This document shows, in pieces, positions 22,358 to 34,694 of a stretch of 64,000 nucleotides of DNA (position 1 is the first letter of the stretch; every line of letters begins with the position of its first letter). This DNA is from Ligustrum vulgare (Eukaryota; Streptophyta; Magnoliopsida; Lamiales; Oleaceae), in contig OY743190.1 in the NCBI GenBank assembly GCA_963555705.1, positions 21,087,491 to 21,151,490 on the forward strand, given 5' to 3'. The notes below the pieces were generated by a model. It did no database searches. It was not told the DNA's origin and saw nothing but the letters and a program-made list of their open reading frames with translations. The translations under genes were made by a program, and so were the position numbers.

Positions 22358-22632
22358 AAGTCATACTATATTGAGTATATTTTTACATGAGTATCGTTTG
22401 ATTTTGGCTATTCACACATACATGAAAGTCGAGCATCAGATAAGTAGAAATAATTTTTATTATGTTGTTCAGCTTTTTGTTCTAAAGTGTAATTTTGATT
22501 TGAACCTGAGGCATATAGCAAGAAAATCGAAAATTGAGAAATATCAGTTATTTATTTTGCTATTTTTTTTGCAGTTTTAGATTTTAGTTCTAATTTGTTC
22601 GAGAACGAACAATAATTCTAGTTTGGATTGTT
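22358..22632 (+). other. Element B 3' spacer, last part
   Basis: Resumes after element C's target duplicate and runs to the 3' LTR. The motif gttcgagaacgaacaataattctagtttggattg just before 22633 stands where the polypurine-like agtttgggg block of this family normally lies, but it is mutated. No gene. Confidence 0.5.
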
Positions 22633-23656
22633 TGATAAGTATATTTTTTACCCTTACTTGCATGCAAAAAGTAGGATATTATATTTTCATTTTAGAATAA
22701 AAGTTACCTAATTTGTTTTATTTGTTATTATTTCAAGAATAATCCCAATATCGAGAAAATGAAGCAATTGAGGTGAATAAAGAGAAGACGGATGATAAAT
22801 GGATGTTAAATTATACACAAGGGAAGTGCAAGAAGTCGATTGAGGCTAAAAAGAAGCTAATCGTAAGAAATCAGGAGTTTAGAGAGTAAATTGATATAAT
22901 CGGAAGATGAAAGACTTTATTGCAATAAAAGGATGAGGACCAAGTTACACAGATTTAAAGATGGAAATTGCATGTAAACGGTATAATCACATGATCACTA
23001 GTGGTTATACCGCATGGTCGCTCGAATGTCCCGAAAGTAAGTAGAACCATTTTTTGGTAAAAGCACGTGAATCGCGAAGGGTTGAACCACGCGATTGCGT
23101 GGCTATTCGACTAGGCCGTTTGATGGGATTTTTTACACAGATTTTGACATGATTATTTCCTAATTAACATAGATTATGCCCACACTTATATATACTCCAC
23201 ATAATGCACGATATTAGAGTTCTCAACTCTCTAGAATTCACTCTAAATCTTTAACAAATTGTTGGGATAACAAACTGCCTCACGAAGACAAGATTGAAGC
23301 TTCATGACAAAAGAGGAATACTTTATCCAATCTGGTCGTGAATTCTATAACATCCTTTTGTATTTTATCTTTGATCATGTTTCTAGGGTGGCATTTATGT
23401 AGGAATCGTGATGAAACTTCAATTTCCGGATTTCATGTTTTGATACTTGTTTGAATTAATGCAATTTATAGGTTTGAGCAATCATTTTGGTCTTTCATGC
23501 ATCTATAACTATGTGAACAACAATTATATGAAGGTTGTGGCGGTTTCTTAAGTTCGAAATATTAGGATTACGTTATACATGTTTTAATTGGCATAAAATT
23601 TGATAAGGGATAGAGATATACTTCTATACTTTATGTTATCTTTCAAAGTTTTGACA
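22633..23656 (+). mobile_element. Element B 3' LTR, truncated on the right
   Basis: Starts TGATAAGTATATTTTTTACC. From about 22925 it matches the 5' LTR at 1-705 throughout (for example tggaaattgcatgtaaacgg). Similarity stops near 23656, after ATGTTATCTTTCAAA, where minus-strand element D begins. The rest of the LTR and the right target duplicate are gone. Confidence 0.8.
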
Positions 23657-23679
23657 GTTATGTGATAGGTGGTATTGTA

Positions 23680-24073
23680 CCACCATTCAACTAGGCCAAT
23701 CCATTTAGACCATTGTTTTGGATACCCATAAACCATACATCTTAGGTACATCTCCATACACTGGTTGACTCACTCTATCTAACCATCAGTTTGGGGATGG
23801 TATGCCGAACTCAACTGAAGTTTGGTGCTAAAAAGTGCAAACAATTCACTCCAAAATCCACTGGTGAAGACCCTGTCCCTATCAGTAACGATGCTCTGGG
23901 GAAATCCATGGAGTTTAAGCATATTATCTAGGAAGAGTTGAATTATTGTAGCAACAATGAAGGGGTGAGTGAGTGGTAAAAAATGAGAATACCTGGTGAA
24001 CCTGCCCCCCATACAAGAATAGTATTGAAATTCCATGATTTAGGAAGACCTTCAACAAAGTCCATAAAGATGT
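23680..24073 (-). pseudogene. Element D integrase catalytic core, C-terminal part
   Basis: Minus strand 23779-24036 encodes TRYSHFLPLTHPF, HGFPQSIVTDRDRVF (the second catalytic Asp within VTDRD) and AYHPQTDG. Downstream, a different stop-laden frame gives NQCMEMYLRCM-like sequence and PKQWSKWI to about 23680. The first Asp region (about 24040-24073) is damaged by a stop. Solo LTR S3 separates this from the zinc-binding head at 25747-26130. Confidence 0.85.
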
Positions 24074-24078
24074 GGCTC

Positions 24079-25328
24079 TGTTCGCTCCAAATAGTGTACT
24101 GAAGCTCACGGGTCGCGTACAAGTAATAAAGTGGACTTTTTGAGTCCGGGTTGTCGATCCCACGAGGAATGTATACTCTAGATTATACAAGTTTAATTAA
24201 TTTAATTCTAAAAATAAAAAGAAACACACAATTAAAAGATGGTTTTGAAAAATTCTAAATTAAATAAACGAATTTGAAGCGAAATTAAAATAAGGAAAAT
24301 GAAAGATAAAATAATTGGGATTTATGATTTCACTTAACTCTTGTTTAAGTAATTTCTCAACACATGAAAATTAATAAATTACTCATTTACAATGTTAGAC
24401 CCGATTTTCCAAACTTAGCTAATTACTTCTCTCGAGTGAAATTAACCCTAATAAATGGACTTAACCTGCTATATCTCTATATCGATTAAAGCTCAATCAA
24501 TTGCATTAACTCTTTGTGAAAATAACTCAATGGATTATCTTGGGTTTAAGGTATATTTATATCCTTAACAAGAACATAGAGCATTTGTTATTTGGGCTAA
24601 AGTGCACAATATCTCTCGATTATCATACACTTCTTTGGTAATCAATCAAACACATGGAATAATTTCAATAACAATCGTACATGAAATAAACTCAAAATTA
24701 ATAAACAAACATTAAAATTACTTAAACTAAGTTAAGCTATATCAATCATACCAAAAAAAAACAACTCGCACATTATATAAATATTCCACAAAAGATAAGG
24801 TTTATGAAATACATCACAAAGCATAGAAATTAAAGATAAAAATACAAGATAAATGAAATACAACACTTCCCTTGATTTTTGCTCCAAGAATTCTTTGACT
24901 TTGTTTTGTATTTCCCCCTTCCTTCTTGCTTCTTTGTTCCAATGGGTGCTAGCAACTTGAAATCAAAAACTAAACTACTAAATAAATTACAAATTAAAGC
25001 ATAAACAAAGAAAACAAAAGAAAATAAAGAAGAGAAAGGGAAAAGAGGAGCTAGGGTTTGGTAAAGAAAATTGTGTTTTTTGTGGAGGGAAGTGGGGGTA
25101 TAAATACCCCCAAAAATCTGACCTAAAAATGTCCAAAAAATGCGTTCATACCGAGCCAAACACGCCCTTAAATTAAAATAATAAGAACAGAAAATTAAAA
25201 TAGAAATTGGGCCGAAAATTGCCCACGTGATCGCGTGGGCAATAGATTTTTAATCTGTTGAGAATTGTTGGGCACAGCGTGAGCCCAACATTCAAAAGAA
25301 AAAGGCATGGGCATTAGCCCATGCCATG

Positions 25329-25368
<40 letters not shown>

Positions 25369-25741
25369 TCTTTTTTCCTATTTTGTCTTTTTCCTTTTCT
25401 TTTAAACAAATTCCACGTGTCTTCTTATCTTTTTCAATTTAGTCCTCGAATTTTGACTTTTATTACAAATATTTCCCTGAAATATTTGCATCTCTAGTCC
25501 TCCAACTTTCTGAGATGTTACGATTGAGTCTCCAAACTTTTGATTTCTTTCAATTGGATCCCTAGACATGAATTTTGATCTTATTTTAGCTTGTTTGCTC
25601 TGCAATCTTCTCCATTTTCTTTCCAATTGAGGTTGTACCTAATTGTACAAGATAAACAAAATTTATAAGTAGAAATTCGTTCAATTTGTCAATTAAATTG
25701 TCGATTTAAAAGCAAAATAAATGTGTAAAACACACTTATCA
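24079..25741 (-). mobile_element. Solo LTR S3 (TGATAAGTG family), reverse orientation
   Basis: On the minus strand it starts TGATAAGTGTGTTTTACACA and ends TTGGAGCGAACA. The target duplication GGCTC is perfect (24074-24078 and 25742-25746). At 1663 bp it is the longest of the five solo LTRs. It contains a (TA)n tract (about 25329-25364) and the near-palindrome GCCCACGTGATCGCGTGGGC (about 25221-25240). It splits the integrase of element D. Confidence 0.92.
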
Positions 25742-25746
25742 GGCTC

Positions 25747-26135
25747 TAAGTAGTTTTTGGTTCGGGTAGGGGTTGGAGAAGGTCACGATATGGAACATGT
25801 TCAGATTTACACTGTTGGCAAACATCACATTCTAAGACTACCTATTTGATGTCTTTGATCATGCCTGGCCAGTAGAAAAATTGCTTTGCCCTGTGGACAC
25901 TGGCTTGAATCCCAGAGTGTTCCCCTTCTTGATATTCGTGTATTGCTGCAATTAACTTCCTCCTTATTCCTCCATGTTCCCCAATAAAAATTTTGTTGCG
26001 GTGCTTTACTAGTCCACTGATATATTGAAATTCAGGTTGGCTAGAAGGATCAAACAAAAGGGCTTGTATGATCTCCTCCATTTTAGTGTCCCCCATTATA
26101 GCTTTCAATGACTTCTTCCATCCAATTAGGAGTTA
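25747..26135 (-). pseudogene. Element D integrase zinc-binding head
   Basis: Minus strand 25842-26108: KHRNKIFIGEHGGIRRKLIA, then AIHEYQEGEHSGIQASVHRA and KQFFYWPGMIKDIK. These supply the two His of the HHCC zinc-binding domain. After a stop, CDVCQQCKSEHVPYRDLLQP supplies the Cys pair. It continues into S3 at 25741. The integrase head binds the element's own ends. Confidence 0.88.
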
Positions 26136-26139
26136 CAGT

Positions 26140-27511
26140 AGTGATCGCGTTGTATTCTTCATCCCCTGATCCATCTCTCCTCGAGAGGGCATCCGCCACT
26201 GTATTATCAATTCACTTTTTGTAATGTATCTCATAGCTCAAACCCAGAAATTTAGTGATCCACTTCTGTTATAATGGTGTGGTAAATCTCTGCTCAAGAA
26301 AGTACTTTAGGGATTGATGATTGGATCTTACCACAAAGTGATTCCCCTCCAAGTAGTGTCTCCATTTTCTCACTTCAAAAACTAAGGCCATAAGTTCTTT
26401 TTCATATATGGACATTCCAAACTTCTATGGAGCTATAGTCATAGAAATGCAATAGGTGTCCCTTCTTGCATAAGTCCTACCCCTAAGCCTCCATAGCAAG
26501 CATCGGTCTCAATGATAAAGGGTCTACTGAAATTAGGTAGGTTCAAGACTGGTGTTCTACTCATTGCTTATTTAAGTTGGTTGAAGGCTTGGTCTGCCCT
26601 TTCATTCCACCCAAATGCATCCTTCTCAAGCAGTTTGTTGAGAGGTTTTGCTATGGTTTTGTATCCCTGCACAAACCTTCTATAGTAACTGATGAGACCC
26701 AAAAATCCCCCAAGTTTCTTTAGTGCATCTGGATTAGGCCAATTAATCATGGCTTCGATCTTCATTAGGTCTGCAACTGCCCCTTCGTCATTAATGATAT
26801 GTCCCAGATACTCCACCTTACATGTCCAAATGAGCATTTGTTCTTCTTAGCAAATAGTTGATGATCTTGGAGGATTTTTAAGGCAGTTTTGAGTTGCTCA
26901 CATTGGCCTCTTACGATTTTATTGTAGATTAAAATGTCATCAAAGAATACCAATACACCCTTCCTTAAGTAGTCCCTAAAGATTTCACTCATCAATCCTT
27001 GAAATATTGCTAGAGCATTTGTGAGACCCAAGGGCATCACTTTAAATTCATACAATCCATGTTGAGTTTTAAAGGCTGTCTTGTAGATGTCATCCTCTTT
27101 TACTCTAATTTGATGGTATCCCGAACGAAGGTCTACCTTAGAGAACCATTTAGTCCCCTTTAGTTCATCAATTAAGGGCATAGGATACTTATCCTTAATT
27201 GTTAAGTTGTTTAATTTCCTATAATCTACACAGAAGCTCAGTGTACCATCTTTCTTCTTAACCAAGAGCACTGGCAAAGCAAAATGACTATTGCTTGGCT
27301 GTATAATTCCATTTTCCAACATCTCCTTGACTAGTTTCTCAATTTCAGCTTTCTACATATAAGGGCATCTATATGGTCTGTTTGCAAATTGTTGGGACCC
27401 TTCTTTTAGAGGAATTTGATTATCATATGATCTGGGAGGGGGTAGTCCTTTAGGCTCTGTGAATAATGATCCAAACTCATCTACTATTTGTTGAGTTTCC
27501 CTGGGGTCTTA
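26140..27511 (-). pseudogene. Element D reverse transcriptase and RNase H
   Basis: The RT core is well kept on minus strand 26765-27322: PVLLVKKKDGTLSFCVDYRK, KVDLRSGYHQIRVKEDD, VMPLGLTNAL, VFFDDILIYNK (FFDD at about 26936-26947). A frameshift follows near 26830, then VEYLGHIINDEGAVAD and GFLGLISYYRRFVQGYKTIA (26568-26837). RNase H comes next with stops: FIIETDACYGGLGVGLMQEG, then the Asp-rich ADALSR-like end near 26190. The N-terminal RT segment (27322-27511) carries stops. It ends just left of solo LTR S4. Confidence 0.9.
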
Positions 27512-27516
27512 GTAGT

Positions 27517-28650
27517 TGTTAAGTTCATTTTTATACACTTTTTATACCTTTAAACTAGCATATTTTGGAATATATTGAGCAAATATCTACTAATTCGTGC
27601 ATATTTTGTGTTTAAATAGGTTAATGTCCAAGTTCGAGGCTAAAAATCACAAAATGAGTGAAGATTCTGCTGAGATCCCAAGTTTGGGGACCATTTTTGT
27701 CACTTCCGGGAAGTCTTGGACGAGCTGTGCAATTAAACGAGAAATTATTGTGCTTTACTTGTTTTCTTTATTTCCAAGCTTATTATTATTGTTGTTTTTA
27801 CCATCTATCTATGAATTCATTGCATTTATGATACATTTATGGCATTATGAGTTGAATTGTTGAGAATATTAATTTATGGTAGAGGAATTTAATTCAAAGT
27901 AGCAAAATACTTGAGCATTTATTCCAAACCTCTACAAAAAGGGGAAATTCCTTTATTACCTTGTTTTTAATCTTTATTTAGTGTATTATTGATATGTTTA
28001 TGTGGTTTGTTAAATGATGTTGTTGTTTTATTATGGGTAAATGTTATTGTGTTGGAATGTTTGATTAGGTTAATTTTATTTAAATTTTTTAAGTAGTTTT
28101 TAGATTTTGAGTATTTATGCTTATGTGTTTATGATTATGAATGTTGTTTTAGGTTTTTATAGCTTTTAAATGTTTGTTACTATTTTAAGTTGTAATTGGA
28201 ATTTACTACACATGCTACGTGATTTTATAATTTCCCATGTAATTTGGTTGATAAATTAACTACCACTAATTTATTTTTGAAAAGAAGAAATTAGTATAGT
28301 TATGAAAACTAAATTCACTTTGTGTTATGTTATGTAAATTAATTTAATTATCAAGTTCATGTTTTTATTAAGTTATTTAGATTAATTAGTTTTATTCTAA
28401 GTTTTATGTTGATTTCTATTTGCTTTAGTTAACTAGTTTTCATATTGCCATATTTCTTATTTATGTCATTTAGTTATTAATTCACCACCAAACCAAACCT
28501 TTTAGTTACTTGGCTTTTCTTTTAAAATGAAATCAATTATTTTAGTTACAAATCAATCAATCCTCGTGGGTACAATAACCCGAACTTTTCTAGTCCACTT
28601 TACTACTTGAACGCGAACCGTGCACTTGCGGTATACGATTTTAGCGAACA
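27517..28650 (+). mobile_element. Solo LTR S4
   Basis: Starts TGTTAAGTTCATTTTTATAC and ends TTTTAGCGAACA. The target duplication GTAGT is perfect (27512-27516 and 28651-28655). The 3' end (caatcctcgtgggtac ... ccactttactacttg ... tgcacttgcgg) has the layout of S1-S3, but the sequence is more diverged and the LTR shorter (1134 bp). A 88-codon ORF in it has no recognisable domain. It separates the protease and RT of element D. Confidence 0.9.
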
Positions 28651-28655
28651 GTAGT

Positions 28656-30053
28656 TTCATCTTCACACTGATGAGTATCTCCCCATTAGCCACCTTGACC
28701 ATTGCTGGATCAGTAGGTACTAAGTTCCATTTTAGGTCCTTTATTAGATTCTCATCGACGAAGCTATTAGTGCTTCCAATATCTATCAGGATAGATATCC
28801 TCCTCCCCTTTATGCTGCCAAGTATTCTTATAGCTTCGGGTCTGCCACTACCCATTAAATCATGGAGTGAGATCTCCAACACTTCTTCCTTTTCCCTATC
28901 TCCAACTTCAACTTCCTCAAGCCCATCTCCCTTCATCTCTCCCTCACATTCCCCTCCATTCTCAAGTAGTAGGAAGTTCGGTTGTCTATTCCTACAAACA
29001 TGCCCCACATGGTACTTTTCATCACACTTGAAGCACAACTCCATTCTTCTTTTTGTATCTAGGTCGTTTGGAGAGATGTTTACAAATTTTAATGGAGGTT
29101 GAGTTTCAGGTTTTTGTAAAGTTTTTATGGGTAGTAGGTTTTGGTGAGGTTTGATAGTGGTGGTGGGCTTGTTATCTCGGGGTTTCGTATAGTGATATGG
29201 CCATTTAGATTGGGTGTTTGGTTTATTGGTTTTGATTGGTTCTTTGATGGATTTGACGGTGGATTCCATCAACAAGGCTACAGTGAATGCCTTATCTAGG
29301 ATCCGAGGCTCCGTGATTTTAAGCATGGATCTGATCTCAGTTTTCAGCCTAATGGAGAATATAACTATGAATTAGGTTTCAAGATAGTTGGGAAAGGATT
29401 GAGTGACTTATGATTTGAGCTGTTCATATGCGTTTATGTATTACTCTACAGTCCCTTTTTGTTTTATTTTGCAAAAGTCTTCCATGATTTCTTCTTCAGA
29501 TTTCTCAACAAACTTTCGACATATAGCTTCTGATGGTTCATCCCATAAAATGTGAGGATGGGTTTCTACATACCCTGAGTACCAAGCATCGGCCCTTCCC
29601 CTCACATACATCTGGGCTATGAAGACCTTCACTTCATCTTCAATCCGAGTTTGCCTTCCTTACCTATTCTCTAGTCCCCTCACCATCAAAGTAAGGAAAA
29701 TCAATTCTGGGTGCTCTATTATGTTGCCTGAATTCTCTGGACCTGGATGAATCATCCATAATCCGGCTAGAATCCACTCTTACCGGAGTAGGCAGAATGC
29801 CTTCAGCATTCTACGCCCTCAAGTCTTCCCGATCTGCAACTTTCTCCTTCCCATAGTTAGGGGTTATTACTGCAACTAGTGCATTGTATTTTTGGTTATG
29901 ATCCCTTATCATTTGCTCCATTATATCCAGCTTAGTACCCATCAGTTGAATCTGTGTGGTATTCCCTTTAATCGAATTTCCCATTACACCCATTTCTTTC
30001 TCCAACTTCTTGACATTTTCCTCTGTCATTTTACTGCGAGTCCCGTCTGCCAT
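28656..30053 (-). pseudogene. Element D gag and protease remnant
   Basis: The minus-strand ATG at 30053 begins MADGTRSKMTEENVKKLEKE, followed by a coiled-coil-like segment. After stops, VKVFIAQMYVRGRADAWYSG (29441-29632) is the Retrotrans_gag core. The frame 28656-29326 holds a basic Pro/Lys/Thr linker, the zinc knuckle CFKCDEKYHVGHVC (C-x2-C-x4-H-x4-C, about 29020) and the protease active site RRISILIDIGSTNSFVDENL (D-I-G in place of D-T/S-G). S4 interrupts the protease C-terminus. At least four stops lie between 29640 and 29810 and between 29330 and 29440. Confidence 0.85.
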
Positions 30054-30065
30054 GCTATGATTCCA
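30054..30065 (-). promoter_or_regulatory. Element D primer-binding site, degenerate
   Basis: The minus strand reads TGGAATCATAGC, 10 of 12 bases identical to the tRNA-iMet primer site TGGTATCAGAGC. It lies just upstream of the gag ATG and next to a possible LTR end at 30069. Confidence 0.55.
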
Positions 30066-30068
30066 AAA

Positions 30069-32635
30069 TGTTATATCTCAATCTGCTATGTAAGAATCAA
30101 ATTATATCCACCCCAACTTCATCACAAAATTATAATATAAACTCATTAAATTCATAATATTCGATTGCAGGAAATTACAATTATTTATGAAAGACTCAAG
30201 ACGGAATTGAAGAGGAAGATAGAAAGAAAGAAGAATATAGGAGAGAAGAGAATCTGTAATATCGTCTTTCAATTTATGTGTTTTCTTGATTTTTCGCAAT
30301 GTTTAGTTTAATGTCGCTATAAATTATTTGGAATATAATTATTGTTGTTTGAGGTTTGATTTATTTTGCAGTTGAAGGACTTGGATGCCGCTCCGATCAA
30401 TGTACCAATTAGAAAGTTTATACATTGTTATTAAATCGCATGTGGCCTAATTTGTATTTATTAAAATTGGGGAAAAAGTTTAGTGACATTTTTGGGAGTT
30501 ATTTGGAAGTTAATTAAACAAAGGAGGAGACTTGAGGGACCAATTTACAAATTTCAAAAGATTAAATTATAATCCTAACCTAAACCCTCATACCCGAATT
30601 TTCGCTTGGTTCTCTCTCACTCTCAGCCTCTCTGTCTCTCACACCGCTCACTCTCGGTCCCTCGTCTCTCTCTCTCTCTCTCTCTCTCTCGCCTCACACA
30701 CTCAAACCGCCAACAACATTTCCTGCACCATCTCCCGCCCCGATAAGGACACTTTTTTTTATTCCCTCCTCCACCAGCTGCCACACACGACGCACGCATG
30801 CACATTGTCATGAGTTCGCATACACACATCGAGCACAACCCACGAAATTGTGTATTGGTATGTATGTGGGTATTACCTGTATTTGTATATTTTAGATTTC
30901 AGTTTAGATTCGAAATTTAATTGTAAATTTCAGATTGAGTAATGTATATAAATGTATGTACAGATTGTGTTATAAATCTAATTTATGAAATTGGTAGTTT
31001 AGTTAACTATTTGGTTAAAGTTTGAATTATAATAATAATATTTTTCAATTTTGAGAATTTCCAATTTATGAGATTTGTTAATTGTCTAAACTTTAACTTT
31101 TGGATTAAAATTTTATAATTTTCAAATTTAAGAGTTTATCTGGAACTTTAAGTTGGAATTTCAGTTTTTGGATTTATTAATGCGGTTGTTTTGATTGATT
31201 TTAGTTTAAATTGGGACCTTGATTATAATCTTACATTCTTATGAATTTGAGGGATTTAGAATGTAATGTTTTCGGAATTGGAAGCATGAAAGACTCTTTC
31301 TGGGTTTATGTGCTTTAATCTAAACGTAAGGTCACATTGTGAATTAAAAGTTATACTCATTGACGAATGTGAACAATTTGGATATTTGGTACATTGACGT
31401 TACTGGCATCCGAGACTTTTCCAGTTGCAAATTTGGAAATGGTAAATACTAAGGACTGCAGGTAAGTAAACTTCTCCTACTTTCATCAAAGTTGAATGTT
31501 AAAGTGGAATTAATGTGCTTGATTGACATTCATGTTAATTAACTGATTTTAATGCTTTTAGTTTACTCTATGCAAGTATGTGTATTTAAGGAAATGTTCA
31601 AGCATGCACGTTATCATGTCATTGCATCATCAAGCATGTATTGGCATTGAAATTGGGAAGTCAAATGTTTGTAAATAAAAGGAATGTGTCAAGGTGCAAT
31701 TTGTGTCAAAAGTTATGTATCCCAAATTTTTAAGAAAGAATTAGTATACTTCTATGTCATGAAAGATGCGAGTGGAAAATGGGGCGTGGGGGACTGGTGT
31801 ACCCAAAAATAATGAACCGCTGTGTGGTGGAATAAAGTGAATGAGCCGCTTTGCTGTGGGTTAAATGTTTTACTGGTAAACGTGATCTGGTTCCAAATAA
31901 GAATTGCCCACTGTTATCTGATTGGCTAGAAGATACATCAATTGAGCTCACAATGGAAATGAAGTAAAAGTTTTGAAATGTTAAGTGAAAGTTTGAAAGC
32001 TGTGAAAGGTTAAAGTGAATGGGATACATAGTTCAAATTGATTTAAAACATTTCATGTCATAAGCATGCATCACTTGCATGAAGTTTGCTTACTAAGCTT
32101 TAGCTCACCCCAATCCCTCCCCAATATTTCAGGTGATGAAAGCTAGATGAGACGAGGAGAACATTTGGGGGCAGGCTCAGGCTATACCCCCTTCAACCTT
32201 TTTTTAAAAATAAAGTTAAATTAGAATTTAATTAAGTTTATCATTAATTATTTCTTAATTCATTTATTTTTTGGTAATTTTTTGGTTGAAGTTAGTTTGA
32301 ATAAGTATTGGCATCATATAAGAGGTTAAATTGCCTCTTGTTTCAATTTATAAAGTTTATTTACTTGGAATTATATTGTTGAGGAGCTTGGGACTTATTG
32401 AAATGGTTTTGATGATGTTTGAGATTGAATGAGTTGAGATGTATGTCTTAAAATGGTTTTGATGTCCCTATACAAGTTGGCTATGTCCTATTTATAGAGG
32501 AGACTCTGCCGAAATTTTTGTAAAATCTTATAATAGAAAATGAAAATGTTGAGGTTTTAAATGATTTCTTTTCCGCACTTAAGTGAAGAAAAGTTAACAC
32601 GCCTCGGTTTAAGATTTTGAACTTAGGGTGTTATA
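30069..32635 (+). repeat. LTR-derived non-coding region, limits uncertain
   Basis: No coding domain. The left end should hold element D's 5' LTR (minus strand ending GATATAACA at 30069). Most of the block instead looks like a plus-strand long gypsy LTR of the Tekay/Del kind: a (CT)n tract (30667-30690), a tttcaggtgatgaaagctagatgag segment near 32128, and an end aacttagggtgttata at 32635, mirroring the TGTAACACCC/GGGTGTTACA termini of such LTRs. I found no matching left terminus or target duplicate, so the element may be truncated. Confidence 0.4.
30667..30690. repeat. (CT)n microsatellite
   Basis: About 12 CT units in a pyrimidine-rich stretch (30610-30700). Confidence 0.95.
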
Positions 32636-33261
32636 GAATCCAAGAGAAAATTTGTTATCTGAAAAAATCATCCCAATCACTCTATTTCCTAATCCATATA
32701 CTAACCGAATAGAAAAACATAAAGATAAAATATGATTTAACTCATCCTATTAAAACTTATTCCCAAATGACATTGTGTGAAGTTCAAATCAAACTAGCCG
32801 TTCGAACCTTTCTTCTTCTTTCTGCTGCTTTTTCCTCTTCTTCCCTACAGGTGATTCACATTATAAGACTTTGTTTTGTTATGCAAAAAAAATGTCTTAA
32901 TTATAAAGCAAACAAGTGTTTTTTGTAAATGAGTTCATCTATCTTCAATTTGATTTTTTCTTTGCTCAAATTAATCTTTTGACAATGTCTAAACATGCAT
33001 TTGTTGGTTCGTGGAAAAAAATGGATTATAGTTTTTACATTACAAATCATCGATGAGAGGAGGTTGTGACATACTGGATGCCAAATCTTATTACTAAAAT
33101 AAGTTTTGATTAATGAAGAACAATTGTATACCACCTCTAAATTTTAAAAAAGGGAAACATAAAGAAAGGAAAAAATGTTGATGGTGAACCGATTAGGGAG
33201 TCGGGTTTGAGGATTTTCTTCAGAAGGTAGATGGTAGTGCTCGTTTCTACTGGGTTGATTT
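32636..33261. other. Unassigned AT-rich sequence left of element E
   Basis: No ORF with recognisable domains and no terminal repeats. A pyrimidine-rich stretch (32805-32850, ttcttcttctttctgctgct) resembles a 5' UTR or a decayed splice region. The last 50 bases continue directly at 41809 once element E is removed. Confidence 0.3.
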
Positions 33262-34680
33262 TGTTGGAATTATATATGCCCATAGAGTATAATTCACGAC
33301 ATTTAAAATAAAATATTAATTGATTGTATTAATATGAAGTTGCGTTTGTCCACGGGTCGATTTGATATTACAAATTGAGTGTTTAAGTTGTTAAACACAG
33401 AAAGATTTAATTTGTGATTTGATCTAAAATTAACGTTCACGATCGGTAAATAAATATGGACAATTTATTTTGATAAGATCGTCTCGATTTTATTAAAGTC
33501 TATCTTTGACTTTGGTAATAAAATTGAGAGTACGTTTGGAACGTATTGGATGGGACCACGTGAAATTAATTTGTGACATTGACCATAGAAATTTAATTTC
33601 ACCTGATTATCATACGTGGGACCTTAATCCTAATCGGATAATGGACTTCGATTACTAACTTGAAGTTCTTTGAGGTATCAATGGGTGAGATCAAATTGCT
33701 GATCAATATCTCGGTACTTTGGGAATTAAAGTGAACTAACGAGGAACATATATTCATATTATGGAATCCGTCACCTTTTAGGTATGATCATAATCTCACC
33801 GGTTATTCTAGTGGACAGTTGAATCTGAGCTCAGTAATTCGACAGTGACTGTTGAATTCTATGATGTGATGTGATCACATCGAACTGTCAGATAGAAGAT
33901 GAGAGTTGAGAATTTATGAATGTTTGAAGAAGGGCATTTTGGTCATTTTAACTGGCTCCGAATATTCGAGTTGATCGACAGGGGTAACATGTAAGAACGA
34001 TAAGTCAAAGGATATAATTATTGATTAATTGTTTCAGTAATTTCAATTTTACTAAGAGTGCAATCTCGTTCTTTTAGTGGAATAGAACGTGATTAATAAA
34101 TTAATTTTGACTGATCAAGAGTTGATCGGGCCATAATTAATTTATTGGAGCTTAGTTTAATTGGGTCCGATCAGGTTCCCTCGGTGGCTTCACTATAATG
34201 GGTTTATACAGACTTATTACCTGTATTGGATTGTGCAGAAATAGGCCTGGGTTATGGTACTAGGCCTGGTAGGGTTTTGGAGTGTAAAGAGGTTACAAAT
34301 AGTCTCCCAAGACTATTTTTCTTATTTTAATTGGCAAAGTGGCGAAACACATACAAAAGTGTGTAGTGTGTGTTTCCTCTTTACAAAGAAACTCTAATCC
34401 TAGTTTAACCTAGGCCTACAGAAAGGTGACCACACACCTGCACAACTGCAATTGGAGAATACCGGGGAAAGCTTGAGGGTTTGAAGCTTTGGTGGAATCA
34501 AGAAGCAGTTGATGAAGATTATTGAAAAACACGCTACAATGGTAATATTCTCAAAAACCTATTTTTTGTGTGCTAAATTATTTATTCCAAGTTGAATACA
34601 TAGAACAGAAAATCATGTAACGGGATGATCTACTCATAAGAAATCAATTTTTGTGAGTAGAGCAACCCGAGTTCCCAACA
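33262..34680 (+). repeat. Element E 5' LTR
   Basis: 1419 bp, TG...CA, same length as the 3' LTR. Differences from it are almost all single substitutions. Confidence 0.95.
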
Positions 34681-34682
34681 AT

Positions 34683-34694
34683 TGGTATCAGAGC
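34683..34694 (+). promoter_or_regulatory. Element E primer-binding site (tRNA-iMet)
   Basis: TGGTATCAGAGC begins two bases after the LTR's CA. Confidence 0.93.

Larger units (their letters stand above)
23657..30068 (-). mobile_element. Element D: truncated minus-strand Ty3/gypsy retrotransposon
   Basis: Reading right to left on the minus strand: primer site (30065-30054), Gag with zinc knuckle, protease, RT (FFDD), RNase H, integrase. The 3' end, with its 3' LTR, is missing at the junction with element B near 23657. Two solo LTRs, S3 and S4, interrupt it within integrase and just after the protease core. It is non-functional through stops and frameshifts in every domain. Confidence 0.85.

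Noticed and set aside
28620..29102. 160-codon plus-strand ORF
   Set aside because: It is antisense to the element D gag-protease frame, which has the zinc knuckle and active site.
30532..30838. ORFs of 93 and 71 codons across the CT-rich stretch
   Set aside because: Composition is Ser/Leu/Arg/Glu repeats from the (CT)n microsatellite, so they are not genes.
30069..32635. A host gene promoter and 5' UTR, suggested by the CT tract and splice-like motifs
   Set aside because: No coding exon follows, and the GGGTGTTATA end and internal motifs fit a long gypsy LTR better.
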